NCBI GenBank assembly: GCA_021806165.1
Contig: JAJZXY010000010.1
Span: forward strand, 1-64,000
Length of the DNA stretch: 64,000 nt
Direction: 5' to 3'
Origin: Thermoplasmata archaeon
Lineage (GTDB): Archaea; Thermoplasmatota; Thermoplasmata; Sysuiplasmatales; Sysuiplasmataceae
The notes beneath the pieces were generated by a model. The model searched no databases. It was not told the DNA's origin and saw only the letters and a program-made list of their open reading frames with translations. The position numbers were made by a program, and so were the translations under genes. Of the stretch, positions 35,989 through 46,307 are shown piece after piece. Numbering within the stretch: position 1 is the stretch's first letter; each line of letters opens with the position of its first letter.

Positions 35989-38514
35989 TTGGCGGCCGAT
36001 AAAATGGAAAACGGGGAAAGCGTACTTCAGGATCACCATGCCCGGTTTGAACTGCCCAGAGCGAAACCCCACTATGCAAGAAGCATGGAATTCAGGATTG
36101 AGCACCTCCTGCTGACACTTGCCGTGGATATGGACAGGAGGCACATCAGGGGAACGGCCGCGTACTCCATAAGCTTCATCAGGGGTGTCAGGCCGAAGAG
36201 CATCACACTGGATGCAAGCGAACTCGACATTGATGAAGTGAGGTGCGGCGGCAGGAAGGTGGAATTCACCCACGTTGGTGATGAGCTCACCATCAGCGTC
36301 GCCGGCAGGGCTTCGGGGCTTGAGGTGGAGATTGACTACTCCGGCTTCCCCGAGTCTGGCATACACTTCATCCACCCCTCGAAGGAGACGCCGGGCAGGC
36401 CCGTGCAGGCATGGACGCAGGGCGAGGATGAGTATTCCAGATACTGGTTTCCATGCTTTGATTCGCCAAACATGAAATTCACCACGGAGCTCAGGGTGAC
36501 CGTGCCATCGAAATTCACTGTGATATCCAACGGCAGACTTGCCGGTGTGAAGGATGGGGAAAAGGGGAAAACCCGGACATTCACCTGGGTCGAAGGGGTG
36601 CCGCATTCCTCATACCTCAACTCCATCGTCATAGGGGAATTTTCACTGATTGAGGACAGCTGCGGCAAAGTGCCTCTTTACTACTACGTGAGAAAGGGGA
36701 GAGAGGAGGAGGCAAGGCGCTCATTCGGGAAGACAGCAGACATGATGTCATTCTTCTCCAGGACCATTGGCGTAGACTACCCGTATGAGAAGTATGCGCA
36801 GGTTGCTGTTGCAGACTTCATCTGGGGAGGTATGGAGAACATAAGCGCCACGACACTGACCGAAGACACCCTCCATGAGGCGAGGGCCGATAACGACTTT
36901 CCCAGCCACCCACTGGTGGCGCACGAGCTGGCGCACCAGTGGTGGGGTGACCTTCTTACAACAAAGGACTGGTCGCATGTGTGGCTCAATGAGGGTTTTG
37001 CAACATACTTCGAGGCGCTCTACAGGCAGCATGACAGGGGGCAGGATGAATTTGAATACGAGCTTGACTCCCTTTCACAGGTCTACTTCAGGGAGGATGC
37101 AGGAAGATACAGGCGGCCGATAATGCAGAGGTCCTTCCTCATGCCCACTGAGATGTTTGACAGGACAACATACCAGAAGGGGGCGCTCGTGCTCCACATG
37201 CTCAGGACTGAGCTTGGCGATGATCTCTTTTTCGCCGCCATAAGGAAATATTGCGAGGACAACAGGGAGAGGAACGTGGAAAGCAGCGATCTGCTGAAGG
37301 CTGTGGAGCAGGCAACGGGCAGGAATATGCAGCTCTTCTTCGATCAGTGGGTTTACGGCGCGGGTTATCCTGAATTTGAGGCATCGTATTCATACAACAG
37401 CAGCAGGAAATGCGTGGAGATCGGTCTGAAACAGGTCCAGAAGTTGGATGACATGACACACACATTCAGCGTCGACCTCGACATTTCCATATGTCTCGCC
37501 GGAGGAAGGAGGAAGGAGGGTGTTATGCGTGTCAGGTCGTCGGAGGCGAAGTTTGAATTCGAGACAGGAGAGAGGCCGCTCTTCGTAAGCATTGACCCGC
37601 ACAACAGCATACTGAAAAAGCTGAAGTACGAAAGGCCGACCGAGGATGCAATCGCTCAGCTCGCTGGGGGGAGCGCATTTGAGAAGGTCCAGGCCGCAAG
37701 GGAGCTGTCCAGGGTAGCGAGGAAGTCCTCAGTTGAGGCTCTTGCAAAGCAGCTTGGAAGGAAGAATTTCTGGGCTGTCCATGCGGAGTGCGCCCAGGCA
37801 CTGGGCAGGCTAAACAGGAGCGATGCGCTCGAAGTCCTGATGAAGGTCGATGCTTCAGATTCAAGGGCAAGGAAATTTATCGTCAGCGCCATCGGAGCCT
37901 ACAGGGATTCGTCCACCCTGAGGAAACTGGAGTCGTTTCTCAGGGATGACAGTTACGCCGTGCAGGCGGAGGCTGTCACTGCAATTGCAGGTCTGCAGGA
38001 CACCGATCCCAGGAAGATACTCGACAGGGCAATGGGCATGGATTCGCACTTTGAAATTGTGAGGCAGGCTGCGCTGTCGGGCTATGCTGACTTCGGCGAT
38101 GCGGGAGACATTGAAAAGCTGAAGAAATACACCACCCCTGACCGGCCCACGCGGGTCCGTGTGGCAGCAATGAAGGCAATCGCGAGACTCGGGAGAGAGG
38201 ATGAGAAGGTCAGGAAATTCATATTCAGCGGGCTCGGCGACGTCAACACAGTGTTCAGGCGTGGCGTTGTTGCTGCATGCGAACTCACTAGGAGCCCGGA
38301 GGCGGTGCGCGAACTTCAGAATCTCATAGAGAGGGAGAGGGACGGTGTCATCAAGAGGGATGCATTTGATGCAATAAACTCGCTCCGCGGAGGCATGAAG
38401 GCGCAGGGGGAAATCAGGGTTCTTGAGAAGGAGGTTGCCGAAGTCAGGGGAGAACTCAGGGAGCTGAGGAGGGCGGTGGAACTGCTTCAGCAGAAGAAGG
38501 GCCGCGGGAAATAG
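35989..38514 (+). CDS. M1 family aminopeptidase with C-terminal HEAT-like repeats
   Basis: GGMENISATTLTEDTLH, HELAHQWWGDLLTTKDWSHVWLNEGFATYFE (HExxH-18-E), C-terminal HEAT-like helices. Confidence 0.94.
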   Translation: MAADKMENGESVLQDHHARFELPRAKPHYARSMEFRIEHLLLTLAVDMDRRHIRGTAAYSISFIRGVRPKSITLDASELDIDEVRCGGRKVEFTHVGDELTISVAGRASGLEVEIDYSGFPESGIHFIHPSKETPGRPVQAWTQGEDEYSRYWFPCFDSPNMKFTTELRVTVPSKFTVISNGRLAGVKDGEKGKTRTFTWVEGVPHSSYLNSIVIGEFSLIEDSCGKVPLYYYVRKGREEEARRSFGKTADMMSFFSRTIGVDYPYEKYAQVAVADFIWGGMENISATTLTEDTLHEARADNDFPSHPLVAHELAHQWWGDLLTTKDWSHVWLNEGFATYFEALYRQHDRGQDEFEYELDSLSQVYFREDAGRYRRPIMQRSFLMPTEMFDRTTYQKGALVLHMLRTELGDDLFFAAIRKYCEDNRERNVESSDLLKAVEQATGRNMQLFFDQWVYGAGYPEFEASYSYNSSRKCVEIGLKQVQKLDDMTHTFSVDLDISICLAGGRRKEGVMRVRSSEAKFEFETGERPLFVSIDPHNSILKKLKYERPTEDAIAQLAGGSAFEKVQAARELSRVARKSSVEALAKQLGRKNFWAVHAECAQALGRLNRSDALEVLMKVDASDSRARKFIVSAIGAYRDSSTLRKLESFLRDDSYAVQAEAVTAIAGLQDTDPRKILDRAMGMDSHFEIVRQAALSGYADFGDAGDIEKLKKYTTPDRPTRVRVAAMKAIARLGREDEKVRKFIFSGLGDVNTVFRRGVVAACELTRSPEAVRELQNLIERERDGVIKRDAFDAINSLRGGMKAQGEIRVLEKEVAEVRGELRELRRAVELLQQKKGRGK

Positions 38515-38523
38515 GCGACCGCG

Positions 38524-40638
38524 TCAGCGGATGCACAGCATACGCACGTCCACCGGCCAGAGGCCCTCCACGTTAGCTATCACTGGATTCATGTCCATCT
38601 CGGCTATCGAGGGATTTGATGCCAGCATGCGGGATGCAGCAACAATCATCTTCTCCAGACTGCGTGCATCGATGCGCATTCCCCTGTAGCCCTCCGTCAG
38701 CGGGCGAAGTCCGCTCTCCTCAATCATTGCACGCGCCTCCTCCCTGCCCACCGGACAGAGTGCGTATGATTTCATTCCCACAAGCTCTATGAGGGTACCC
38801 CCGAGACCGACCATTATGACTGAGCATCCGAGGGCTCTGAATGATCCGATGGCAAGCTCGACGCCTCCCTCCACCTGTCTTGAAATGTTGAATGAGAAGG
38901 GGGAACAGGATGGCAGGGATGCAGCAACGCCGCCCAGGCGGCGGAGCGCATCTTCCAGTTCACCCCTGGAGCGTATATTGAGAATGACCGCACCTGACTC
39001 GCTCTTGTGCACCAGCCCCGGCGAAATCAGTTTTGCGACGAGGGGGTATCCAATTCGGCCCGCCCCCTCCAGCACTTCGTCTGCTGTCCCGGCAGTGAGC
39101 GATTCTGGCATGCTGATGCCTGCCTCTGCCAGGCGAGCGGCGATTTCAGGCTGCTCAAGCCATACCTCCCTTCCCCCGCGTGTTTCGGCAAAAGAAGGTT
39201 GCTGATATCCTTCCATCCTTTTCAGCCTCTCCATCATGCCGGCGGCTGAGGAGAGGGACGATGCTGCAGATTCGGGTGATGTGAATGCGGGGATTCCGAG
39301 TCTGCCCAGATCACGTATCCCCTTCAGCACCGACCCGGTATCGCCGGTCCATACAACCACGGAGGGCACGTCAGCGGAACTCGAGGCATCGGTCATTGCC
39401 TTCACGAATCCTGAGGTCGAGTAGGATGTGGGTGCGCCCACGACGATAACGTCGAATCCGCCCCCGGAAATTGCACGTATGCATTTGCTGTAGATTGTTG
39501 TGTCAGCCGTTGCGGCCATGGTCAGGTCCAGAGGATTCCTGACAGCGACCACCCTCGGCACAGCCTCCTGCAGCCTTTCGATCTGCGCTGCTGTGAAATC
39601 GGGAAGGGTGAAGCCAGTCCTGTCAAGCGCATCTGAAAGGGAGACGCACAGACCGCCGGGTGCTGAAACAACCGCCGCCCTCTTCCCTCTGACAGGTGTG
39701 CCCGCAGATGCGAGTATGACTGAGTCCACAAGCTCGCCATAGCTGCCTGCCTGCACCACACCAGCCTTCCTGAACAGGGCGGAGTATGCCTCCCCGGTGC
39801 CGGCTATTGCGCCCGTATGTGAGGAAGCGGCACGCCTGCCCACGGCAGTCATCCCCGCCTTGTATACAACCACCCTCCTGCCCGGGCCGAGCGCACGGCA
39901 TGCGCGGACAAACTTCTCGGGATCCCTTATCTCCTCAACATACGCGGCAACGGTGTTCACACCAGGCATGGAAGCGGCTGTCAGCATGAAGTCGGATACA
40001 GTAAGCATCGCTTCGTTTCCTGTGCTGACTGCCAGGGCCGTTCCAATGCCCCTTGCCGCCATGGAGAGGAGGAATATCTCTGTCATCGAACCGCTCTGGG
40101 ACAGGAATACTACATTTCCTGCGTCGGAGGAGAGGGACTGATTGAATGTCACCCGTGCCACGGGATTGTGAATTCCGAGACAGTTGGGGCCGAGGAGGAG
40201 CGTGCCTGACTTGTGCAGCATTCCCACAAGCTCCCCCATGTCCGCAGGCATCCCCTGACCGCCGAATTCGATGGATGACGCTACAACTGTAATGCTCTTT
40301 GCCCCCGCTGAAACGGAGTCGAGTATGCATCCCAGGACCTTTGACGGCGGCACGGTGATGTAGACGCTGTCCGGAGGTGAGCCCGCCGCTTCAGCAGCAG
40401 ATCTGACATCTGGAAAGCACCTGAGGCCCAGAACGCTGTCAGACCTTGGGTTGACAGGCATGATGCGGCCGGAAAAACCGAATTCAAGGAGGCTGCGCAT
40501 GAGCATGTTGCCCAGCTTTCCCGCGCTCCCGGTGGCACCGACAACTGCAATCGAGTCCGGGGATGTGAGCGGCCGGATCATATCCTCCCGCAGCCCGTCT
40601 GTTGAATACACCACCAAGCCGACCTCCTGTGAATGCAT
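38524..40638 (-). CDS. NDP-forming acyl-CoA synthetase (fused alpha-beta)
   Basis: CoA-binding DSIAVVGATGSAGKLGNMLMRSLLE, SASHTGAIAGTG-like region, C-terminal ATP-grasp (GYPLVAKLISPGLVHKSESGAV). Start taken at MHSQEVG. Confidence 0.93.
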   Translation of the reverse strand: MHSQEVGLVVYSTDGLREDMIRPLTSPDSIAVVGATGSAGKLGNMLMRSLLEFGFSGRIMPVNPRSDSVLGLRCFPDVRSAAEAAGSPPDSVYITVPPSKVLGCILDSVSAGAKSITVVASSIEFGGQGMPADMGELVGMLHKSGTLLLGPNCLGIHNPVARVTFNQSLSSDAGNVVFLSQSGSMTEIFLLSMAARGIGTALAVSTGNEAMLTVSDFMLTAASMPGVNTVAAYVEEIRDPEKFVRACRALGPGRRVVVYKAGMTAVGRRAASSHTGAIAGTGEAYSALFRKAGVVQAGSYGELVDSVILASAGTPVRGKRAAVVSAPGGLCVSLSDALDRTGFTLPDFTAAQIERLQEAVPRVVAVRNPLDLTMAATADTTIYSKCIRAISGGGFDVIVVGAPTSYSTSGFVKAMTDASSSADVPSVVVWTGDTGSVLKGIRDLGRLGIPAFTSPESAASSLSSAAGMMERLKRMEGYQQPSFAETRGGREVWLEQPEIAARLAEAGISMPESLTAGTADEVLEGAGRIGYPLVAKLISPGLVHKSESGAVILNIRSRGELEDALRRLGGVAASLPSCSPFSFNISRQVEGGVELAIGSFRALGCSVIMVGLGGTLIELVGMKSYALCPVGREEARAMIEESGLRPLTEGYRGMRIDARSLEKMIVAASRMLASNPSIAEMDMNPVIANVEGLWPVDVRMLCIR

Positions 40639-40735
40639 GGAATGGCATCGATAAGACACTTGCCCCCCGCCGGCAAAGGTTAAATCAGGAGGCGTCAGTG
40701 TACAACCGGGTGAAGCTGAAAGGAGAGCATGCGGC

Positions 40736-41203
40736 ATGAGTGAAGAGCTGATTGATGAAATACTGCTGAAATACAGGACGGTGGCTGTTGTGGGACTGTC
40801 GAAGGACGAGGGAAAGGACAGTCACAGGGTTGCATCATTCCTCCAGAAGAGGGGTTTCAGGATCATACCTGTAAACCCTACAGCAGATTCCATCCTTGGT
40901 GAGAAAGCCTACCCCTCCCTTGGCGCCATACCGGAGGAGCTGAGGAGGCAGGTTGAAATTGTGGACATATTCAGGCCCTCGAAGGACGTTCCTGCGATTG
41001 TGGATGAAGCCCTGTCCATCAGGAGGGAGGGAGGCAACCCCAAGGTGATATGGATGCAGCTGGGCATCACGAGCAGCGGCGCGGCCTCCATTGCCGAAGA
41101 GGCGGGCATGAAGGTTGTCCAGGACAGATGCATGATGGTTGAAGCGGGAAGCAGGAGTGAAATGCTCGATTTCAGCCGTCTCCCTGAAGAAGGGCAAGGG
41201 TGA
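40736..41203 (+). CDS. CoA-binding domain protein (YccU-like)
   Basis: TVAVVGLSKDEGKDSHRVASFLQKRGFRIIPVNPTADSILGEKAYPSL. Confidence 0.93.
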   Translation: MSEELIDEILLKYRTVAVVGLSKDEGKDSHRVASFLQKRGFRIIPVNPTADSILGEKAYPSLGAIPEELRRQVEIVDIFRPSKDVPAIVDEALSIRREGGNPKVIWMQLGITSSGAASIAEEAGMKVVQDRCMMVEAGSRSEMLDFSRLPEEGQG

Positions 41204-41233
41204 CAGTCAGTAGCAACGGTAATTAAGGTAATT

Positions 41234-42676
41234 TTGCTAGACGGTAAAGCAGGTCAACAAATGCCCAAGTCACCAAGCTACGGAAACAGGACGATGAAAA
41301 TCGAGCCATACGGTATAGAGCACATACCGGATGAGGAGAGACACGGGACGCCCAGAAGGCTTTTCACACTCTGGTTTGCATCCAATGTGACTGTTGGAAG
41401 CTATGCAGTGGGCTATCTGGCTGTATCGCTGTTCAGCCTCCCGCTGGATTATGCGCTCATTGCACTTCTGGCCGCCAACCTGGTTGCCGGCCTCCTTCTT
41501 GGACTTGCAAGCTCGATGGGGCCATCCTTCGGCTACCCGCAGATGATCATCACAAGGCTTTCATTCGGCAGAAAGGGGGCATATCTGCCTGCCTCGCTGC
41601 AGTGGATAAGCTCGATTGGCTGGTTCACTGTCAACGCGGTCCTGGGTTCATTTGCACTGAATGACCTGACCGGCATAGGATACATCCCATCTGCGGCAAT
41701 ACTCCTCACGGCCATGGTGCTGATAGGCCTCTACGGCCACAATTTCATACACCAGTTCGAGAAGCTGATGGCAGTTGTTCTGGGTATATTCTTTGTCATT
41801 GCAACAGGAATCATATTGTCGCACATGGGACAGATAAACGCGTATGTGCCTGCCTCACACCCTGGGAGCGCCGATTTCCTGCCCGGGATGGTCCTGCTTG
41901 CAGGAGCTGCGCTGTCATACCTGATGAGCTGGGGGCCGTATGCATCCGACTACTCCAGATATCTGAATAGCGGCACACCGGTAAGGCGTTCGTTCATCAA
42001 CACATTCCTCGGAGGTGTGATGGCATCCTTCTGGTTCGAGGCAATAGGCGCGCTGGTGGCAGCGTATGTCTACGGAAGCGTTCCTCTTGCTTCAGGCGTC
42101 AGCATCACTCACTCGATTTACCTCGTCCTCGGTTTCCTGGGAGGTGCCGGGCTGGTAGCGGTCGTACTTGGCACCCTCTCCGCCAATGCGCTCAATATCT
42201 ACACAAGCGCCCTTTCCTCCCTGGTGCTTGACATAAAGGCCAAGCGCTGGATGGCCGTGGTGGCAGGCGGGATAGTCGGCGGTTTCATAACAATGCAGGT
42301 GGGCGGTACATTCGTATCATTCTATGAGGGATTCCTCCTGCTGCTCGACTACTGGGTCACCCCGTGGCTCGCGATCATACTGCTTGATTTCTTTGTATTC
42401 GGCAGGCGGAGCCCGTCTGATGTGGAGTCAGCTCCACGCTTCGGCGTGAATGCACTGCTCAGCTATTTCGTGGGTCTCCTTGCATCCGTCCCTTTCATCT
42501 CCTGGGGGTACAGCACTCTTGAATTCCAGGGTGTAATCTCATCCAGCTACCTCGGCGGTGCTGACATAAGCTACTATGTGGCACTGGTTGTCACATCCTT
42601 GCTTTACTTCATACTTCAGAGGCGTTCCCTCATGAGGAGACATCCGGCCGAGGGGAAGGCTGTCAGGAGCACCTGA
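41234..42676 (+). CDS. NCS1 family (purine/cytosine) permease
   Basis: LFTLWFASNVTVGSYAVGYLAVSLF, GYPQMIITRLSFGRKGAYLPASLQWISSIGWFTVNA. Confidence 0.9.
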   Translation: MLDGKAGQQMPKSPSYGNRTMKIEPYGIEHIPDEERHGTPRRLFTLWFASNVTVGSYAVGYLAVSLFSLPLDYALIALLAANLVAGLLLGLASSMGPSFGYPQMIITRLSFGRKGAYLPASLQWISSIGWFTVNAVLGSFALNDLTGIGYIPSAAILLTAMVLIGLYGHNFIHQFEKLMAVVLGIFFVIATGIILSHMGQINAYVPASHPGSADFLPGMVLLAGAALSYLMSWGPYASDYSRYLNSGTPVRRSFINTFLGGVMASFWFEAIGALVAAYVYGSVPLASGVSITHSIYLVLGFLGGAGLVAVVLGTLSANALNIYTSALSSLVLDIKAKRWMAVVAGGIVGGFITMQVGGTFVSFYEGFLLLLDYWVTPWLAIILLDFFVFGRRSPSDVESAPRFGVNALLSYFVGLLASVPFISWGYSTLEFQGVISSSYLGGADISYYVALVVTSLLYFILQRRSLMRRHPAEGKAVRST

Positions 42677-42762
42677 CCCCCTGCCCGGACGATTACGCTT
42701 CTTGTATGACGGAAAAGTATAATACGGCGCTCAATTTCATGCGGATAAAGGTGGAACGTTCG

Positions 42763-43152
42763 ATGGCTGATTTCAAGGCTGTGATAAATGACCCGAAGAC
42801 AGGCCAGTCCTATCAGGTGGATGTTTCGGGTGCCCAGTCCTCCGCTCTGGTCGGAAAGAAGATCGGGGAGGTTGTTGACGGGATTTATTTCAAGCTGCCC
42901 GGTTACAAGCTCGAGATAACAGGCGGCTCAGATAAGGATGGATTCGTGATGAGAAAGGACTTGCCGGGCCAGCAGAGGGGAAGGCTGCTGCTTTCTGGTG
43001 GAATCGGTTTCAGGCCGGCCAGGAAAGGGGTTAGGAAGAGGAAGACCGTCAGGGGAAACACAATTTCACCCGCGACCGTCCAGCTCAACCTCAAGATATC
43101 CACCCCTGGTCCCACGCCGCTTTCCGAGATATTCCAGAAGGAGAGCAAGTGA
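42763..43152 (+). CDS. rps6e: 30S ribosomal protein eS6
   Basis: [63 protein letters not shown]. Confidence 0.95.
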   Translation: MADFKAVINDPKTGQSYQVDVSGAQSSALVGKKIGEVVDGIYFKLPGYKLEITGGSDKDGFVMRKDLPGQQRGRLLLSGGIGFRPARKGVRKRKTVRGNTISPATVQLNLKISTPGPTPLSEIFQKESK

Positions 43153-44384
43153 TGCATGCTTCAAGACAGCCCGAAGTTAATGTAGGACTTGTCGGCCACG
43201 TCGACCATGGAAAAACGAGTCTTGTGAAGGCGCTCTCGGGTGTTTCCACGGACAGGCACTCCGAGGAAATCAGGAGGGGCATTTCCATAAAGCTCGGCTA
43301 CGCCGATGCATCTGTATACAGGTGCGAGGACTGCGATGGCCCCGAGTGCTACGGTACTGACCCTGCAGACATGAACTGCAAGAAGAAGGCGCAGCTCGCA
43401 AGATCCATTTCATTTGTTGATTCACCCGGGCACGAAACACTTATGGCCACCATGCTTTCAGGCGCGGCCATAATGGACGGCGCCCTTCTGATTGTCGCCG
43501 CCAATGAGAAGTGCCCGCAGCCCCAGACAAAGGAGCACCTGATGGCGCTTGATGTTATAGGCGTCAAGAAGGTCATCGTGGTGCAGAACAAGATAGACAT
43601 TGTCACCGAAGAACAGGCGAAGAAGAATTATGAGGAGATAAGGCAGTTCGTAAAGGGCACGGTCGCGGAGGGCTGCCCCATTGTGCCAATCAGCGCACAC
43701 CACAGGATCAACATTGACTATCTCCTCTTTGCAATCCAGAGCCAGATTCCAACCCCGGTGAGGGATCTTGGTAAGCCATCCAGGTTTTATGTGGCCAGGT
43801 CATTCGATGTCAACGTCCCCGGCACTCCAATAGAGAAGCTCAGGGGCGGCGTCATAGGCGGTTCCATATCACAGGGCAAGATTTCTGTCGGGGATGAGCT
43901 CGAGATATCCCCTGGAAGGAGGATTGAGAGCAGCGGCAAGACATCATGGCAGCCTCTTGTCTCCACCGTGACCTCCATCCATTCGGGAGGGAGCACATTC
44001 GAGAGCGCGGGACCGGGCGGCCTGATAGCTGTTGGAACAAAGCTCGACCCCGCGATAACCAAGTCGGACAGCCTGGTGGGCAAGATAGCGGGCAAGCCTG
44101 GAACCCTGCCTCCTGTTCTGAGCTCGTTTGCAATGGAAACGCATCTCCTTGAGAGGGTTGTAGGCAGCATCGAGGAGCAGAAGGTGGAGAACATAAAGAC
44201 AAGCGAGCCCCTGATGCTTAATGTCGGGACCTCCACAACCGTCGGCCTTGTGACGAGTGCGAGGAGGGACAGCTGCGACGTCAACCTCAAAATACCGCTC
44301 TGCATAGATGAGGGACAGAGGATTGCCATATCCAGGAGATTCGCAGGGAAGTGGAGACTCATCGGATACGGCATAGTGCAATGA
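43149..44384 (+). CDS. eif2g: Translation initiation factor 2 gamma subunit
   Basis: [31 protein letters not shown] zinc knuckle, [25 protein letters not shown]. Confidence 0.97.
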   Translation: MMHASRQPEVNVGLVGHVDHGKTSLVKALSGVSTDRHSEEIRRGISIKLGYADASVYRCEDCDGPECYGTDPADMNCKKKAQLARSISFVDSPGHETLMATMLSGAAIMDGALLIVAANEKCPQPQTKEHLMALDVIGVKKVIVVQNKIDIVTEEQAKKNYEEIRQFVKGTVAEGCPIVPISAHHRINIDYLLFAIQSQIPTPVRDLGKPSRFYVARSFDVNVPGTPIEKLRGGVIGGSISQGKISVGDELEISPGRRIESSGKTSWQPLVSTVTSIHSGGSTFESAGPGGLIAVGTKLDPAITKSDSLVGKIAGKPGTLPPVLSSFAMETHLLERVVGSIEEQKVENIKTSEPLMLNVGTSTTVGLVTSARRDSCDVNLKIPLCIDEGQRIAISRRFAGKWRLIGYGIVQ

Positions 44385-44764
44385 GTATTATGCTGCAGAC
44401 AGTCGTTGTGGACACGAGCGCCCTGATATCCGTCTTTGAGAGGAGGCTAAGCCTTGAAAGCCAGCTCAGGGAGCTGGCGGGAGATTGCAGGATTGTTGTG
44501 CCTTCAGCTGTCAGGGTTGAGCTCTCAAGAATGGACAGCCATGCAGCAAGGGCTGCATCTGCGCTCTCGGCCCGCTATGATGTGTATGAATGCGGGAAGA
44601 GGGGGGATGAGGGAGTAATCGAAGCTGCCACATCCATCGGTGCGTTCGCGGTCGTCACGAACGATTCAATCCTTGCGGACAGGCTTGTATCACGCGGCAT
44701 CAGGGTGATAAGGATGAAGGGGGAGAAGAGATTTGCATTCTACAGGTCTGACGAGGTGCAGTAA
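44381..44764 (+). CDS. PIN-domain protein (rRNA-processing Fcf1/Utp24-like position)
   Basis: [43 protein letters not shown] overlap with aIF2-gamma. Confidence 0.88.
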   Translation: MSIMLQTVVVDTSALISVFERRLSLESQLRELAGDCRIVVPSAVRVELSRMDSHAARAASALSARYDVYECGKRGDEGVIEAATSIGAFAVVTNDSILADRLVSRGIRVIRMKGEKRFAFYRSDEVQ

Positions 44765-44779
44765 TGATTTATCACACCG

Positions 44780-45469
44780 TTGCCCATCACCGGCAGGGAG
44801 GCTGAAGGGATGAAGGGGGACCATACGACTGCTCTCAGGCACCTTGCCATCATGGGGGCGCTGAACTCCTTCGCAGACATCACCTCCGGGAGGCTGGGGG
44901 AGTCGCTCGGCATAAGCCAGCAGGCTGCCTCGAGGGAGATACTCAAGCTTGCCGAGATGCGCCTGGTCGAAAGGCAGATAGGGCGTAAGGGGCAGAGGCT
45001 GACCATCACGAAGGCGGGTCAGGAGCTCTTGAAGAGGGAATACCTTGAATACAAGCTTCTATTCGAGCCGGCTGGCAGGCTCATGATACACGGCACAGTT
45101 TTCAGCGGCCTCGGTGAGGGGAAATACTACATATCGCAGCCGAGGTACAAGCAGCAGTTCACTAAGAAGCTGATGTTCACCCCCTACGAGGGAACGCTGA
45201 ACATCAGGGTGAATTCTGCAGACATGCCTCTGTTCGAAACGCTCACATTCTCGGAGGGAATAAAGATTGACGGGTTCGTGAGCAGGGGGAGAACCTTCGG
45301 CGACGTAAAATGCTTCCTTGGCATGATCCAGGGGATGGAATGCGCTGTCATCATACCTGTGAGGACGCACTACACGGATGTCATGGAAGTGATTGCGAGC
45401 GCTCACCTCAGGAGCGAACTGTCGCTGAATGACGGCGATCTTGTTGAGGTAGTCGTCCCGATGGAATGA
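44780..45469 (+). CDS. ribK: CTP-dependent riboflavin kinase with N-terminal HTH
   Basis: N-terminal HTH (LGISQQAASREILKL); GTVFSGLGEGKYYISQPRYKQQF...TPYEGTLNIRV...DVKCFLGMIQGMECAVIIP. Confidence 0.93.
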   Translation: MPITGREAEGMKGDHTTALRHLAIMGALNSFADITSGRLGESLGISQQAASREILKLAEMRLVERQIGRKGQRLTITKAGQELLKREYLEYKLLFEPAGRLMIHGTVFSGLGEGKYYISQPRYKQQFTKKLMFTPYEGTLNIRVNSADMPLFETLTFSEGIKIDGFVSRGRTFGDVKCFLGMIQGMECAVIIPVRTHYTDVMEVIASAHLRSELSLNDGDLVEVVVPME

Positions 45470-45470
45470 T

Positions 45471-46307
45471 TCAGAATTTCGAAACGATGTAGTCGAATGC
45501 AGAGTCGAAAAGCTGCCTTCCGTCCCCCTCCATTCCTCCCTCCAGACCGGCTCTCGTCCAGTCGGAGTGGAGATAGCGCCAGTATGTGCGCTCGGGGTGA
45601 GGCATCATGCCAAGGACGAAGCCTGTCTCGTCGGTAATGCCCGCTATGTTGTAGACACTGCCGTTCGGATTCCATGGATAGCCTGCATAGGCGCCGGAGC
45701 GGTCCACATACCTGAAGACCAACTCATCCATCTCCTCCAGCCTGGCAAACCATTCATCAGTCTTTCCAGGCGGAAAGGTCATCTTCCCCTCCGCGTGAGC
45801 TGTGGGCACGGCGAGAATGCCGCCCGGCCGGATCCTGCGGGTGAAGACGCAGTGCCCCTTGTTGACATTCTTCAGCAGGGCGGGCCTGCACTCATACCTC
45901 GTGGAAATATTGGTTGTGAGAGCCGCCTTCGGCAGCAGCTCCCCCTTCTCCCCGCCGGCTGGAAGGATTCCAAGCTCTACGAGCACCTGGAAGCCGTTGC
46001 ATATGCCGAGGACAGGGTGCCCGTCGTCTATGAACCTGAGGAACTCCTGCCCGAGGGAGCTCTTGATGCGGGATGCGAATATGGCGCCCGCCCTGACGTA
46101 GTCCCCCGCCGAAAAGCCCCCCGGAAGTATTACCATGTGGTAGTCACCCAGCGACCTGCGCAGCCCGGGCGGGCATCTTCCCTCGAGCTGTTTCAGGTGT
46201 ATCAGCTCTGCTGCCGCTCCGGAGGCTCCGGCGGCCGCGGCAGCCTCCTCTGCCATGTTAGTCCCCTCTATCCTGAGGACAGCCACCCTGATCTCCGGGA
46301 GTTTCAT
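45471..46307 (-). CDS. purQ: Phosphoribosylformylglycinamidine synthase subunit PurQ
   Basis: VILPGGFSAGDYVRAGAIFA, VLGICNGFQVLVELGILP, GMMPHPER; start taken at MKLPEIRV. Confidence 0.95.
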   Translation of the reverse strand: MKLPEIRVAVLRIEGTNMAEEAAAAAGASGAAAELIHLKQLEGRCPPGLRRSLGDYHMVILPGGFSAGDYVRAGAIFASRIKSSLGQEFLRFIDDGHPVLGICNGFQVLVELGILPAGGEKGELLPKAALTTNISTRYECRPALLKNVNKGHCVFTRRIRPGGILAVPTAHAEGKMTFPPGKTDEWFARLEEMDELVFRYVDRSGAYAGYPWNPNGSVYNIAGITDETGFVLGMMPHPERTYWRYLHSDWTRAGLEGGMEGDGRQLFDSAFDYIVSKF

